A DNA stretch of 12,281 nucleotides, taken from positions 1 through 12,281 of the forward strand of contig CAIZYO010000144.1 in NCBI GenBank assembly GCA_903937225.1. The letters run 5' to 3'. The notes beneath the pieces were generated by a model. It ran no database searches. It was given only the letters and a program-made list of their open reading frames with translations, and was not told the origin of the DNA. Source of the stretch: an uncultured Chloroflexota bacterium (lineage in GTDB: Bacteria > Chloroflexota > Limnocylindria > Limnocylindrales > Limnocylindraceae). Of this stretch, positions 1 through 5,233 are shown piece by piece (within the stretch, counting starts at the first letter, position 1; each line of letters begins with the position of its first letter). Position numbers and translations under genes: made by a program.

Positions 1-3
1 CAT
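1..3 (-). CDS. Probable start codon of a leftward gene cut by the window edge
   Basis: The first three bases read ATG on the minus strand. They are preceded by AAGGAG (positions 10-15) with a 6-base spacer, an ideal Shine-Dalgarno arrangement, and further upstream by a promoter-like element at 84-112. Only the start codon lies in the window, so the product cannot be named. The gene would continue the leftward direction of everything else here, following the tRNA-Cys gene. The call rests on the ribosome binding site and promoter context alone; a chance ATG remains possible. Confidence 0.5.
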
Positions 4-9
4 TGCGCG

Positions 10-15
10 CTCCTT
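10..15 (-). promoter_or_regulatory. Ribosome binding site for the edge gene
   Basis: AAGGAG on the minus strand, 6 bases before the ATG at position 3. It resembles the AAGGAG used by tatA and the GGAGGT used by secG in this window. Confidence 0.5.
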
Positions 16-81
16 CCTATGGATTCGCCCCGGTGCACCCTACGCAACTTGCGCAGTGGGCCGGAGCCGAAAGGCAGAGGC

Positions 82-96
82 GGAGTGTAGCACTCC
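82..96. repeat. Perfect 6-bp inverted repeat with 3-base loop
   Basis: GGAGTG, loop TAG, CACTCC. It lies 20 bases downstream of the tRNA-Cys CCA end and has no T-run on either side, so it does not qualify as an intrinsic terminator. It overlaps the candidate -10 hexamer at 84-89 and could be an operator, a tRNA trailer structure, or chance. Confidence 0.4.
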
Positions 97-112
97 AGGT
101 GCTGGGGTCCAA
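84..112 (-). promoter_or_regulatory. Candidate sigma-70-type promoter between tRNA-Cys and the edge gene
   Basis: On the minus strand TTGGAC (107-112) is followed after 17 bases by TACACT (84-89), with TGC directly before the -10 hexamer (90-92), an extended -10 arrangement. Transcription would start near position 76, giving a leader of roughly 75 bases before the ATG at position 3. The -10 lies inside a perfect 6-bp inverted repeat (82-96). This is the only promoter candidate in the window with a plausible -35, and it is placed to serve the gene leaving the left edge. Confidence 0.45.
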
Positions 113-116
113 GAGT

Positions 117-193
117 TGGAGGCGACGGCCGGATTCGAACCGGCGAATAGGGGTTTTGCAGACCCCCCCCTTAGACCACTTGGGTACGTCGCC
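117..193 (-). tRNA. tRNA-Cys (anticodon GCA)
   Basis: The minus strand folds into a full cloverleaf. The 7-bp acceptor stem GGCGACG/CGTCGCC is perfect, the T-arm is GCCGG-TTCGAAT-CCGGC, the anticodon loop is CTGCAAA with anticodon GCA, the discriminator is U73 as required for cysteine, and the 3' CCA is encoded (117-119). The D-stem has three C-G pairs and an A13-A22 mismatch, which is usual for tRNA-Cys. The 3' side of the D-stem runs into the anticodon stem as eight consecutive G residues. It is the last tRNA of the leftward array, 12 bases after tRNA-Gln. Confidence 0.97.
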
Positions 194-205
194 CCAGTTC
201 CGTGT

Positions 206-279
206 TGGCTGCCCCTCGAGGATTCGAACCTCGGTTCACGGATTCAAAGTCCGGTGTCCTACCACTAGACGAAGGGGCA
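206..279 (-). tRNA. tRNA-Gln (anticodon TTG)
   Basis: The acceptor stem TGCCCCT/AGGGGCA begins with the U1-A72 pair typical of bacterial tRNA-Gln. The discriminator is G73 and CCA is encoded at 206-208. The T-stem CGAGG/CCTCG is perfect around TTCGAAT, and the anticodon loop CTTTGAA gives UUG. The outermost anticodon-stem pair is a C27-U43 mismatch; the other four pairs are good. It is the sixth gene of the array, 23 bases after tRNA-Gly. Confidence 0.97.
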
Positions 280-302
280 TCGACCCCGGATCTCCGAGAG
301 AT

Positions 303-378
303 TGGAGCGGAAGACGGGACTCGAACCCGCGACCTTCACATTGGCAATGTGATGCTCTACCAACTGAGCCACTTCCGC
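303..378 (-). tRNA. tRNA-Gly (anticodon GCC)
   Basis: The acceptor stem GCGGAAG/CTTCCGC is perfect, with discriminator U73 and encoded CCA (303-305). The D-arm is GCTC..GAGC, the anticodon stem TCACA/TGTGA holds the loop TTGCCAA (GCC), and the T-loop is TTCGAGT. Length is 76 bases including CCA. It is the fifth gene of the array, 16 bases downstream of tRNA-Phe. Confidence 0.98.
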
Positions 379-394
379 GCCGTTACACCGATGA

Positions 395-470
395 TGGTGC
401 CGAGAGCCAGATTCGAACTGGCGACACCGCGCTCTTCAGGCGCGTGCTCTACCAACTGAGCTATCTCGGC
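395..470 (-). tRNA. tRNA-Phe (anticodon GAA)
   Basis: The acceptor stem GCCGAGA/TCTCGGC is perfect, with discriminator A73 and encoded CCA (395-397). The anticodon stem CGCGC/GCGCG encloses CTGAAGA with anticodon GAA, and the T-arm is GCCAG-TTCGAAT-CTGGC. It is the fourth gene of the array and follows tRNA-Val after a 115-base spacer, by far the longest gap between these tRNAs. Confidence 0.98.
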
Positions 471-520
471 TCATTGACCGCCTGCCACGGCGACCTCAGA
501 CACCAACGAGGCTGAGGATA

Positions 521-538
521 CCCTCCGCGGCGGGAGGG
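521..538. repeat. G+C-rich inverted repeat in the tRNA-Val/tRNA-Phe spacer
   Basis: CCCTCC (521-526) pairs with GGAGGG (533-538) across a 6-base loop. A second GGAGGG copy at 545-550 offers an alternative pairing, and an outer CCTCAG/CTGAGG pair (494-499 with 512-517) lies on the other side. No T-run follows on the minus strand, so a standard intrinsic terminator is not supported. The 115-base spacer 471-585 holds no gene that I can see. A processing signal or a weak rho-independent stop between two tRNA groups are the main options. Confidence 0.4.
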
Positions 539-585
539 CGCAACGGAGGGCCCGCCGAAGGCGAGGACCCGACCGCGATGGGGGC

Positions 586-661
586 TGGTGGGCGGTGAGG
601 GGCTCGAACCCCCGACCCCCTCGGTGTAAACGAGGTGCTCTACCAACTGAGCTAACCGCCC
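586..661 (-). tRNA. tRNA-Val (anticodon TAC)
   Basis: The acceptor stem GGGCGGT/ACCGCCC is perfect, with discriminator A73 and encoded CCA (586-588). The D-arm is GCTC..GAGC, the anticodon stem CCTCG/CGAGG holds TTTACAC with anticodon TAC, and the T-loop is TTCGAGC. The T-stem contains one G-U wobble. It is the third gene of the array, 38 bases after tRNA-Leu(GAG). Confidence 0.98.
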
Positions 662-667
662 GGTGCA

Positions 668-683
668 GTCGCCCGCTGGCGAC
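668..683. repeat. Perfect 6-bp hairpin between tRNA-Leu(GAG) and tRNA-Val
   Basis: GTCGCC (668-673), loop CGCT, GGCGAC (678-683), in the 38-base spacer between the two tRNA genes. On the minus strand it is followed by TGCACC and then the tRNA-Val 5' end, with no T-run. It may help processing of the polycistronic tRNA precursor. Confidence 0.4.
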
Positions 684-699
684 AATTTCAACAGAAGTG

Positions 700-784
700 T
701 GGTGCCCAGACCGGGACTTGAACCCGGATGACTTGCGTCATACGCCCCTCAAACGTACGCGTATACCAATTCCGCCACCTGGGC
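700..784 (-). tRNA. tRNA-Leu (anticodon GAG)
   Basis: A class II tRNA with a long variable arm. The acceptor stem GCCCAGG/TCTGGGC has one terminal G-U pair at 7-66. Discriminator A73, which leucine tRNAs need, is present, and CCA is encoded (700-702). The anticodon stem TACGT/GCGTA surrounds TTGAGGG with anticodon GAG. The variable arm pairs TGAC/GTCA around a GCAA loop, and the T-arm CCGGG-TTCAAGT-CCCGG is perfect. It is the second gene of the array, 28 bases after tRNA-Leu(CAG). Confidence 0.97.
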
Positions 785-812
785 ACAGGTGTTGCGTCCC
801 TGACGCTGTTCC

Positions 813-899
813 TGGTATCGAGGAAGGGACTTGAACCCATACGTCCTTGCGGACACTGGCTCCTGAAGCCAGCGCGTCTGCCAATTCCGCCACCTCGAC
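813..899 (-). tRNA. tRNA-Leu (anticodon CAG)
   Basis: A class II leucine tRNA. The anticodon stem CTGGC/GCCAG encloses TTCAGGA with anticodon CAG. The variable arm pairs GTCC/GGAC around a GCAA loop, discriminator A73 is present and CCA is encoded (813-815). Two irregularities are visible: the first acceptor pair is G1-U72 rather than G-C, and the T-stem ATGGG/CCCTT has a U50-U64 mismatch. The other six acceptor pairs and four T-stem pairs are sound. It is the first gene of the array, starting 22 bases after the stop codon of the solute-binding protein gene on the same strand. Confidence 0.95.
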
Positions 900-921
900 C
901 CGAACGAAGCCCCGAGAGCGA

Positions 922-2577
922 TCACGGAGCCGCGAGGCGGAAAGATAGCACATCCCGAAGGTGGGTCTCAGGCTCACGCACGAGGAGTGGGGCGAGGCCA
1001 GTGAGTCGTGAGGCCACCAGGAGCTCCTCTGCCTTGAAACGTATCGGGAGCAGGTAGTTGTTCGCCGCGCACCAGCGCTGGACTGCAGCAAGTGCCTTGA
1101 CTCGCGCCTCTCTCTCCGCCGGCTTGCGTGCCTCATTGAGGAGCGCATCGAGCTCCTTAAGCTGGATTCCGACCACATTTCCGCCGCTCAGCACCGCGGC
1201 AGAGCCGAGGAGCGGATAGAGATCTGGATCAATCCCAACATCCACGTTTAAGACGACAAGATCGAAGTCACCTGTCGCGAGGCGCGAGGTGAGGGTCTCC
1301 GCATCCACCTCCGTGACGATCGTGGGTACGCCGAAGGCAATCCATGCCGCCGCCGCCTGCGCAGCAACCGCCGTGTCTTCTGGGAATGGAGCGGACGGGA
1401 GCGTGAGGATCTCAAGGCTCACTGGCTTCTTCTCCGCATCAATCCAGACGCCGTCCTTAAACTTCCACTTCGCACCTTCAAATTGCTTCGTTGCATACTC
1501 GGCCCCACGAACAGGGAGCGGCACTTCGGTCCAGCCCCACGAAAGGGGAGAGACTGGTGCGGCGACTTCGCGGCCACCATACGCGCTCGTGATTGCGGAT
1601 GAATTAAGAAGTGCACGGAGTCCAAGACGGAGCTTTGGGTGACGGAGCACGGTCCGTGGACGCAAGTTGACCGCGATCCCATTGAAGGTAGTGGAACCCA
1701 GCTCGATGGTGCGACCTGTCGTCAGCCCTGCCGCCGCTGTCCCCTCTCGCCCAACTCCAACCAGCGCATCCAGGTCGCCTGCGCGCCATGCGTTGAGCCC
1801 CTCCTCTTCCGTGCCGTAGAAACGGAGTGCGATCGATTCAACGGGGAGGCCAGTTGCCCCCTCTCGCATGAGCGAGCGAACCGCAAGATCTCCGGCGAGA
1901 AGGTCATCACGCACTTCAAGTGCGGCCGCTCCACCATCCATCGCGACGACTCGGAAAGGGCCGCTCCCCATTGGGGTTGCGACCGCCTCAAGTTGCGGAA
2001 TGTCGCGTGCAGCACTTCCACTGAAGAGGTGTGCTGGAAGGAGTGGGAGGGTGCCGAACAGCGCTGGAAGGTTCGCGAGTGCCCGTGGCGCACGAACCAC
2101 GAGATCTCCCGTCGACTCACTCACCTCAACGGTGAGTGCCTCCCAGTAACCGCCATCAAGTCGCAGTTCGCCGGCTAGGCCAACGGTCAGCTGTGCATCG
2201 GCGGCGGTGATTGGTGTGCCGTCCTCCCAACGCGCCGTGGGGTCAAGGACGAACGTCCATGCGAGCCCATCCTCGCTGACACTCCATGAGGTTGCGAGAT
2301 CTGCCGTTGGGTATCCGCTCGTATCGAGTCTGGTGAGCCCGCGATAGGTGAGCGCAACAATGGCGCGATCGGCGCCAGTAGAGGCAAAGAGTGGAAGTGG
2401 TCGCTCAGGGAGACCAATGACACCTTCGCGAAGCGTCGTTGGACCGCTCGGCAGAGTGATCCCAATTGAGAGTCCGCCCCCAGGTCGGGACTCCCCAATG
2501 ATTCCCGCCTGTGCCCCTGCGCTCACGAGCGCTACGGCAAAGAGGATGAGGACGGCGACTCTTCGCAGTGAACTCAT
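922..2577 (-). CDS. ABC-type peptide/nickel solute-binding protein, family 5
   Basis: 551 residues. An N-terminal signal peptide is clear: two arginines near residue 5, a hydrophobic core at about 7-20 and a likely signal peptidase I site near AGAQA (20-24). No cysteine lies near the cleavage site, so this is not an obvious lipoprotein. Family 5 substrate-binding features follow: an early motif with SEDGLAWTF and WEDGTPITAADA at about residues 95-125, GSGPFRVV near 205, and a VNLRP..LRHPKLRLGLRALLN segment near 310 matching the family's central helix. Members capture peptides, nickel or related ligands outside the membrane for an ABC importer, but no permease or ATPase gene is present here. 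The ligand cannot be told. The start is the only ATG before the signal peptide; its ribosome binding site is weak. It follows secG by 45 bp and precedes the tRNAs by 22 bp. Confidence 0.85.
   Translation of the reverse strand: MSSLRRVAVLILFAVALVSAGAQAGIIGESRPGGGLSIGITLPSGPTTLREGVIGLPERPLPLFASTGADRAIVALTYRGLTRLDTSGYPTADLATSWSVSEDGLAWTFVLDPTARWEDGTPITAADAQLTVGLAGELRLDGGYWEALTVEVSESTGDLVVRAPRALANLPALFGTLPLLPAHLFSGSAARDIPQLEAVATPMGSGPFRVVAMDGGAAALEVRDDLLAGDLAVRSLMREGATGLPVESIALRFYGTEEEGLNAWRAGDLDALVGVGREGTAAAGLTTGRTIELGSTTFNGIAVNLRPRTVLRHPKLRLGLRALLNSSAITSAYGGREVAAPVSPLSWGWTEVPLPVRGAEYATKQFEGAKWKFKDGVWIDAEKKPVSLEILTLPSAPFPEDTAVAAQAAAAWIAFGVPTIVTEVDAETLTSRLATGDFDLVVLNVDVGIDPDLYPLLGSAAVLSGGNVVGIQLKELDALLNEARKPAEREARVKALAAVQRWCAANNYLLPIRFKAEELLVASRLTGLAPLLVREPETHLRDVLSFRLAAP
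942..950 (-). promoter_or_regulatory. Candidate extended -10 element ahead of the tRNA array
   Basis: TGC followed by TATCTT on the minus strand, inside the last codons of the solute-binding protein gene. A start near 935 would give a leader of about 36 bases before tRNA-Leu(CAG). No good -35 is seen 16-18 bases upstream. It shares TGCTA with candidates at 84-92, 2586-2594 and 2885-2893. Read-through from the upstream gene is an equally good explanation for tRNA expression. Confidence 0.3.
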
Positions 2578-2585
2578 TGTGGCGC

Positions 2586-2594
2586 TCTGTAGCA
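2586..2594 (-). promoter_or_regulatory. Weak -10-like element between secG and the solute-binding protein gene
   Basis: TGC followed by TACAGA on the minus strand in the 45-bp gap. It would give a leader of only a few bases before the ATG at 2577, and no -35 is visible. It is listed because it repeats the TGCTA core seen in the other non-coding stretches. Confidence 0.2.
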
Positions 2595-2622
2595 GGCGTG
2601 CATGGGCGAGCGGCGCCCTCGT

Positions 2623-2844
2623 TTAGCTGGACTGGAGATAGCCAACCAGCGAGAAGAGCACGAAGAGAATCGTGAGCAGCACGGTAAACCGCATCAACTG
2701 TCGCTCTACCCCTCGTCGTGATCGGTAGACGCTTGAATCGCCACCGAACGCAGAGCTGAGGCCAATGCCTCGCGCCTGCATCAGGATTGCCACGATCAAG
2801 AAGATGCTCACGATGATCTGGCCAATGGCGAGGATGGGGTTCAT
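2623..2844 (-). CDS. secG: Protein translocase subunit SecG
   Basis: 73 residues, the usual size for bacterial SecG. Two transmembrane helices (about residues 3-23 and 50-70) flank a short cytoplasmic loop. The end of the first helix and the loop carry the family pattern LMQARGIGLSSAFGG (about 21-35), like the conserved Q-x-x-x-GLS-x-x-FGG of SecG. The protein binds SecY/SecE and assists preprotein translocation through the cytoplasmic membrane. The start is fixed by a strong GGAGGT 4 bases upstream. secG lies downstream of tpiA and gpmI, a common arrangement in Gram-positive-type and Chloroflexota genomes. It is separated from gpmI by 58 bp, enough for its own promoter. Confidence 0.95.
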   Translation of the reverse strand: MNPILAIGQIIVSIFLIVAILMQARGIGLSSAFGGDSSVYRSRRGVERQLMRFTVLLTILFVLFSLVGYLQSS

Positions 2845-2848
2845 GGAT

Positions 2849-2854
2849 ACCTCC
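2849..2854 (-). promoter_or_regulatory. Strong ribosome binding site of secG
   Basis: GGAGGT on the minus strand, 4 bases before the secG ATG. It is the strongest Shine-Dalgarno match in the window and supports this start. Confidence 0.85.
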
Positions 2855-2862
2855 GATGCATG

Positions 2863-2877
2863 CGCGGCAATCCCGCG
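2863..2877. repeat. Short hairpin in the secG leader
   Basis: CGCGG (2863-2867) and CCGCG (2873-2877) form a perfect 5-bp stem with a 5-base loop. It lies between the candidate -10 (2885-2893) and the secG ribosome binding site, so it would sit close to the 5' end of a secG transcript. There is no T-run, so it is unlikely to be a gpmI terminator. Confidence 0.35.
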
Positions 2878-2884
2878 TTGGGCG

Positions 2885-2893
2885 ATTGTAGCA
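2885..2893 (-). promoter_or_regulatory. Candidate extended -10 promoter for secG
   Basis: TGC followed by TACAAT on the minus strand, five of six matches to the -10 consensus plus the extended TGn. It is in the 58-bp gap between the gpmI stop and secG. No convincing -35 exists 16-19 bases upstream (that stretch lies at the gpmI 3' end), which is tolerated by extended -10 promoters. Transcription would begin near 2878 and could cover secG, the solute-binding protein and the tRNAs. Confidence 0.45.
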
Positions 2894-2902
2894 CCCCTCC
2901 CC

Positions 2903-4438
2903 TTACGCCCGAGCGAGCAGCGATCGGCCCGTCATCGTGGGAGGGAGCGCGAGTCCGGTGAGGGCACCGATCGTCGGCGCGATATCTTCAAGAGCGCCGT
3001 CCACGAGCTGATACCCGTCTATCCGATCACCTGCGATCAGGATGGGGACACGGGCGAGGGTGTGACTAGTCACTGGTTCTCCTGCCGCTGTCACCATCGT
3101 CTCTGCGTTCCCGTGATCTGCGGTAACCACGAGTGTTGCACCGGGTCGCGCGCGTACCGCCGCTGCGATCCTCCCCAGGGCGTGGTCTACCGCTTCACAG
3201 GCACGGACCGTGGCGCTGAAGTCACCCGTGTGTCCAACCATGTCTGGGTTTGCAAGGTTGGCAAGGATGAACGCTTCGGTCCCCTCTGCGAGCGCCGCAA
3301 CCACCGCATCCGCAATCTCCGCTGCTCGCATCTCAGGTGCGCGATCGTACGTTGCTACGGGGAGGCTCGAGATCAGCATGCGTCGTTCACCAGGGAGAGC
3401 CGCTTCATGTCCACCATTGAAGAAGTACGTCACATGCGCGTACTTCTCCGTCTCCGCAACATGGAACTGCTTCAGGCCCGCGTCAGCAATCGCTGAGGCG
3501 AGCGAGGGCACCTGTGCTGGCCCAAAGAGTGCAGGAGTCGCCGCCTCCTCGCCGTAGGAGCTCATCCCCCAAACTGGAACGGGGAGTATCGAGGGACGCT
3601 CAAAATGCGAGAAGTTCGGCGCGCTCAGCGCGGCCACAAGTTGTCGCGCCCGATCTGCACGGAAATTCGCGTGAATCAGCACATCTCCTGGTCGGATCGC
3701 GGCCTCCTGGCCCTCAAGAGTCACCGTTGGAACGATAAACTCATCATTCTCACCACGCGCATATCCCTGCTCGATCGCATCACGCGCGCTCTCTGCGCGC
3801 AGTCCATCCGCAGCAGCGATCGCCGCAACGGCAAGTGCGGTCCTCTCCCAGCGCTGATCGCGATCCATTGCAAAGTAGCGCCCGGAGACCGAAGCGATCT
3901 TCGCCTGAGGGGCGAAGCGTGCGAGACGCGCTTCTAGGTCGGCGAGATAGCCGAGGGCGGAGCGTGGCGGCGTATCTCGACCATCAAGGAAGAGGTGAAG
4001 ATTGATGGAGCGCACGCCACTCGCCTCAGCGGCGGCGGCGAGTGCAACAAGGTGCTCATCGTGCGCATGCACGCCACCTGGCCCCAGGAGACTGCAGAGA
4101 TGGAGGCGACCACCCTCAGCAGCGCGGAGCGCTCGGAGCAGCTCTGGCTGCTTAAGGAAGGTTCCGTTTTCAATTGCTGCACTAATGCGTGGCAAGTCTT
4201 GTGGAACCCGCTGTCCTGATCCGATGTTTAGATGACCGACCTCACTGTTTCCCATCTGCCCTTCAGGGAGACCGACGGCTGCACCACTTGCATCAAGTTC
4301 GGCGTGTGGCCAGCGAGCGCGCAGCTCCTGCCACGCGGGCATCGCCGCAGCGACGATCGCATCTCCTGGCCCACCTGCTCCAATGCCGAAGCCGTCAATG
4401 ACGAGGAGGACGAGCGGACGATCTGCCGCCAGGTTCAT
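2903..4438 (-). CDS. gpmI: 2,3-bisphosphoglycerate-independent phosphoglycerate mutase
   Basis: 511 residues, normal for iPGM, which interconverts 3-phosphoglycerate and 2-phosphoglycerate in glycolysis and gluconeogenesis using two metal ions. The first metal ligand is Asp15 in LLVIDGFGIG (the family usually has DGWG). The phosphoserine nucleophile is Ser65 in MGNSEVGHLNIG. The transferase insert shows GGVHAHDEHL near residue 120, FLDGRDTPP near 150, SGRYFAMDRDQRW near 185, and NFRADRARQL near 255. The phosphatase domain closes with NPDMVGHTGD and ADHGNAE, which supply further metal ligands. The ATG overlaps the tpiA stop as ATGA, so translation is coupled. Both enzymes act in the triose section of glycolysis. 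Confidence 0.97.
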   Translation of the reverse strand: MNLAADRPLVLLVIDGFGIGAGGPGDAIVAAAMPAWQELRARWPHAELDASGAAVGLPEGQMGNSEVGHLNIGSGQRVPQDLPRISAAIENGTFLKQPELLRALRAAEGGRLHLCSLLGPGGVHAHDEHLVALAAAAEASGVRSINLHLFLDGRDTPPRSALGYLADLEARLARFAPQAKIASVSGRYFAMDRDQRWERTALAVAAIAAADGLRAESARDAIEQGYARGENDEFIVPTVTLEGQEAAIRPGDVLIHANFRADRARQLVAALSAPNFSHFERPSILPVPVWGMSSYGEEAATPALFGPAQVPSLASAIADAGLKQFHVAETEKYAHVTYFFNGGHEAALPGERRMLISSLPVATYDRAPEMRAAEIADAVVAALAEGTEAFILANLANPDMVGHTGDFSATVRACEAVDHALGRIAAAVRARPGATLVVTADHGNAETMVTAAGEPVTSHTLARVPILIAGDRIDGYQLVDGALEDIAPTIGALTGLALPPTMTGRSLLARA

Positions 4439-5226
4439 TGTGCGGATCCAAGGGCGGCGGCAATGTCGAGCAGGCTCTCACTCGACAGCGACGCGCCTCC
4501 GACCAACAGGCCATCCAATCGAGACGCACCCGCGCCCGCAAAGAAGGGTGCCGCATGGGACGCACGCACACTTCCGCCATACAAAACCTGAACCTGATCA
4601 CTACTCCCCTCCCGAATTGCAGCCGCCATCCCTCCTGCAAGTTCAGGGTCGGCGGATGCCCCACTTCCGATCGCCCAGACCGGTTCATATGCAACGAGGG
4701 TTCCTGCCTCAAGGAGCGCTGTGAGACTACATCCAGCCTGCGCCGCACTCCCCGCCAGCTCGTCCCACTGCGCACGCACTTCGGCGTAGCGTTGCTCTGT
4801 CGTTGCCTCTCGGGCTGTGTCACCAACGCAGATGATCGGCATCAGTCCGGCAGCAACCGTTCGAGCGACCTTCTTTCCGATCTGCGTACTGGTCTCGCCA
4901 AGGTTGCGCCGCTCTGAGTGTCCGAGGATCACCGCGCCCACAATGCCGAGAAGGTGCGTTGCAGGAGTTTCTCCAGTGTGGGCCCCTGGGTCGAGCGCCG
5001 ACACATCTTGAGCGGCAACACCGATCTGCAGCGACGCGTGCTCCCTCTGCAGGAGTGAGGCGACAGGAACCAGGCCGAGCGCGGAGGGGGCAATCATCAA
5101 ACTCCCCGGCAGCAGCCCCCTACGCCGAGCATCGTTGGCGATCACACCCGCAAGGAGAACCTCCTCGCCGGGGGGAAGGTTCGCCTTCCAGTTCGCAACG
5201 AGGAGCGGTAGCGCACGGTTCGTCAT
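4435..5226 (-). CDS. tpiA: Triose-phosphate isomerase
   Basis: 263 residues from the chosen ATG, close to the usual 250. It interconverts dihydroxyacetone phosphate and glyceraldehyde 3-phosphate. Catalytic residues are all visible: Asn12 and Lys14 in VANWKAN, His103 in LGHSERR, and Glu181 in AYEPVWAIGSG (loop 6). The phosphate-binding YGGSV and LVGGASL segments are near residues 220 and 245. An in-frame ATG 51 bases upstream exists, but it would add 17 unrelated residues and overlap whiA by 44 bases. The ATG at 5226, just before the barrel's first strand and 7 bases after the whiA stop, is preferred. There is no clear ribosome binding site, which fits coupling to whiA. gap and pgk, often found just before tpiA, are absent. 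Confidence 0.96.
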   Translation of the reverse strand: MTNRALPLLVANWKANLPPGEEVLLAGVIANDARRRGLLPGSLMIAPSALGLVPVASLLQREHASLQIGVAAQDVSALDPGAHTGETPATHLLGIVGAVILGHSERRNLGETSTQIGKKVARTVAAGLMPIICVGDTAREATTEQRYAEVRAQWDELAGSAAQAGCSLTALLEAGTLVAYEPVWAIGSGASADPELAGGMAAAIREGSSDQVQVLYGGSVRASHAAPFFAGAGASRLDGLLVGGASLSSESLLDIAAALGSAQ

Positions 5227-5233
5227 ACGGAGA

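Noticed and set aside
82..683. Intrinsic terminators at the stems 82-96, 521-538 and 668-683
   Set aside because: None is followed by a T-run on the minus strand, so they are reported only as inverted repeats.
3..834. Long open frames on the plus strand across the tRNA region, with products rich in SRIRTS, RRDSNPR and ARFELAT-like segments
   Set aside because: These are translations of reverse-strand tRNA genes, a well-known source of false proteins. The cloverleaves fully explain the sequence.
2765..3496. 243-codon plus-strand open frame opposite secG and gpmI
   Set aside because: It lies opposite clearly conserved catalytic motifs of gpmI and secG, has no recognisable domain, and its composition reflects the antisense of a G+C-rich gene.
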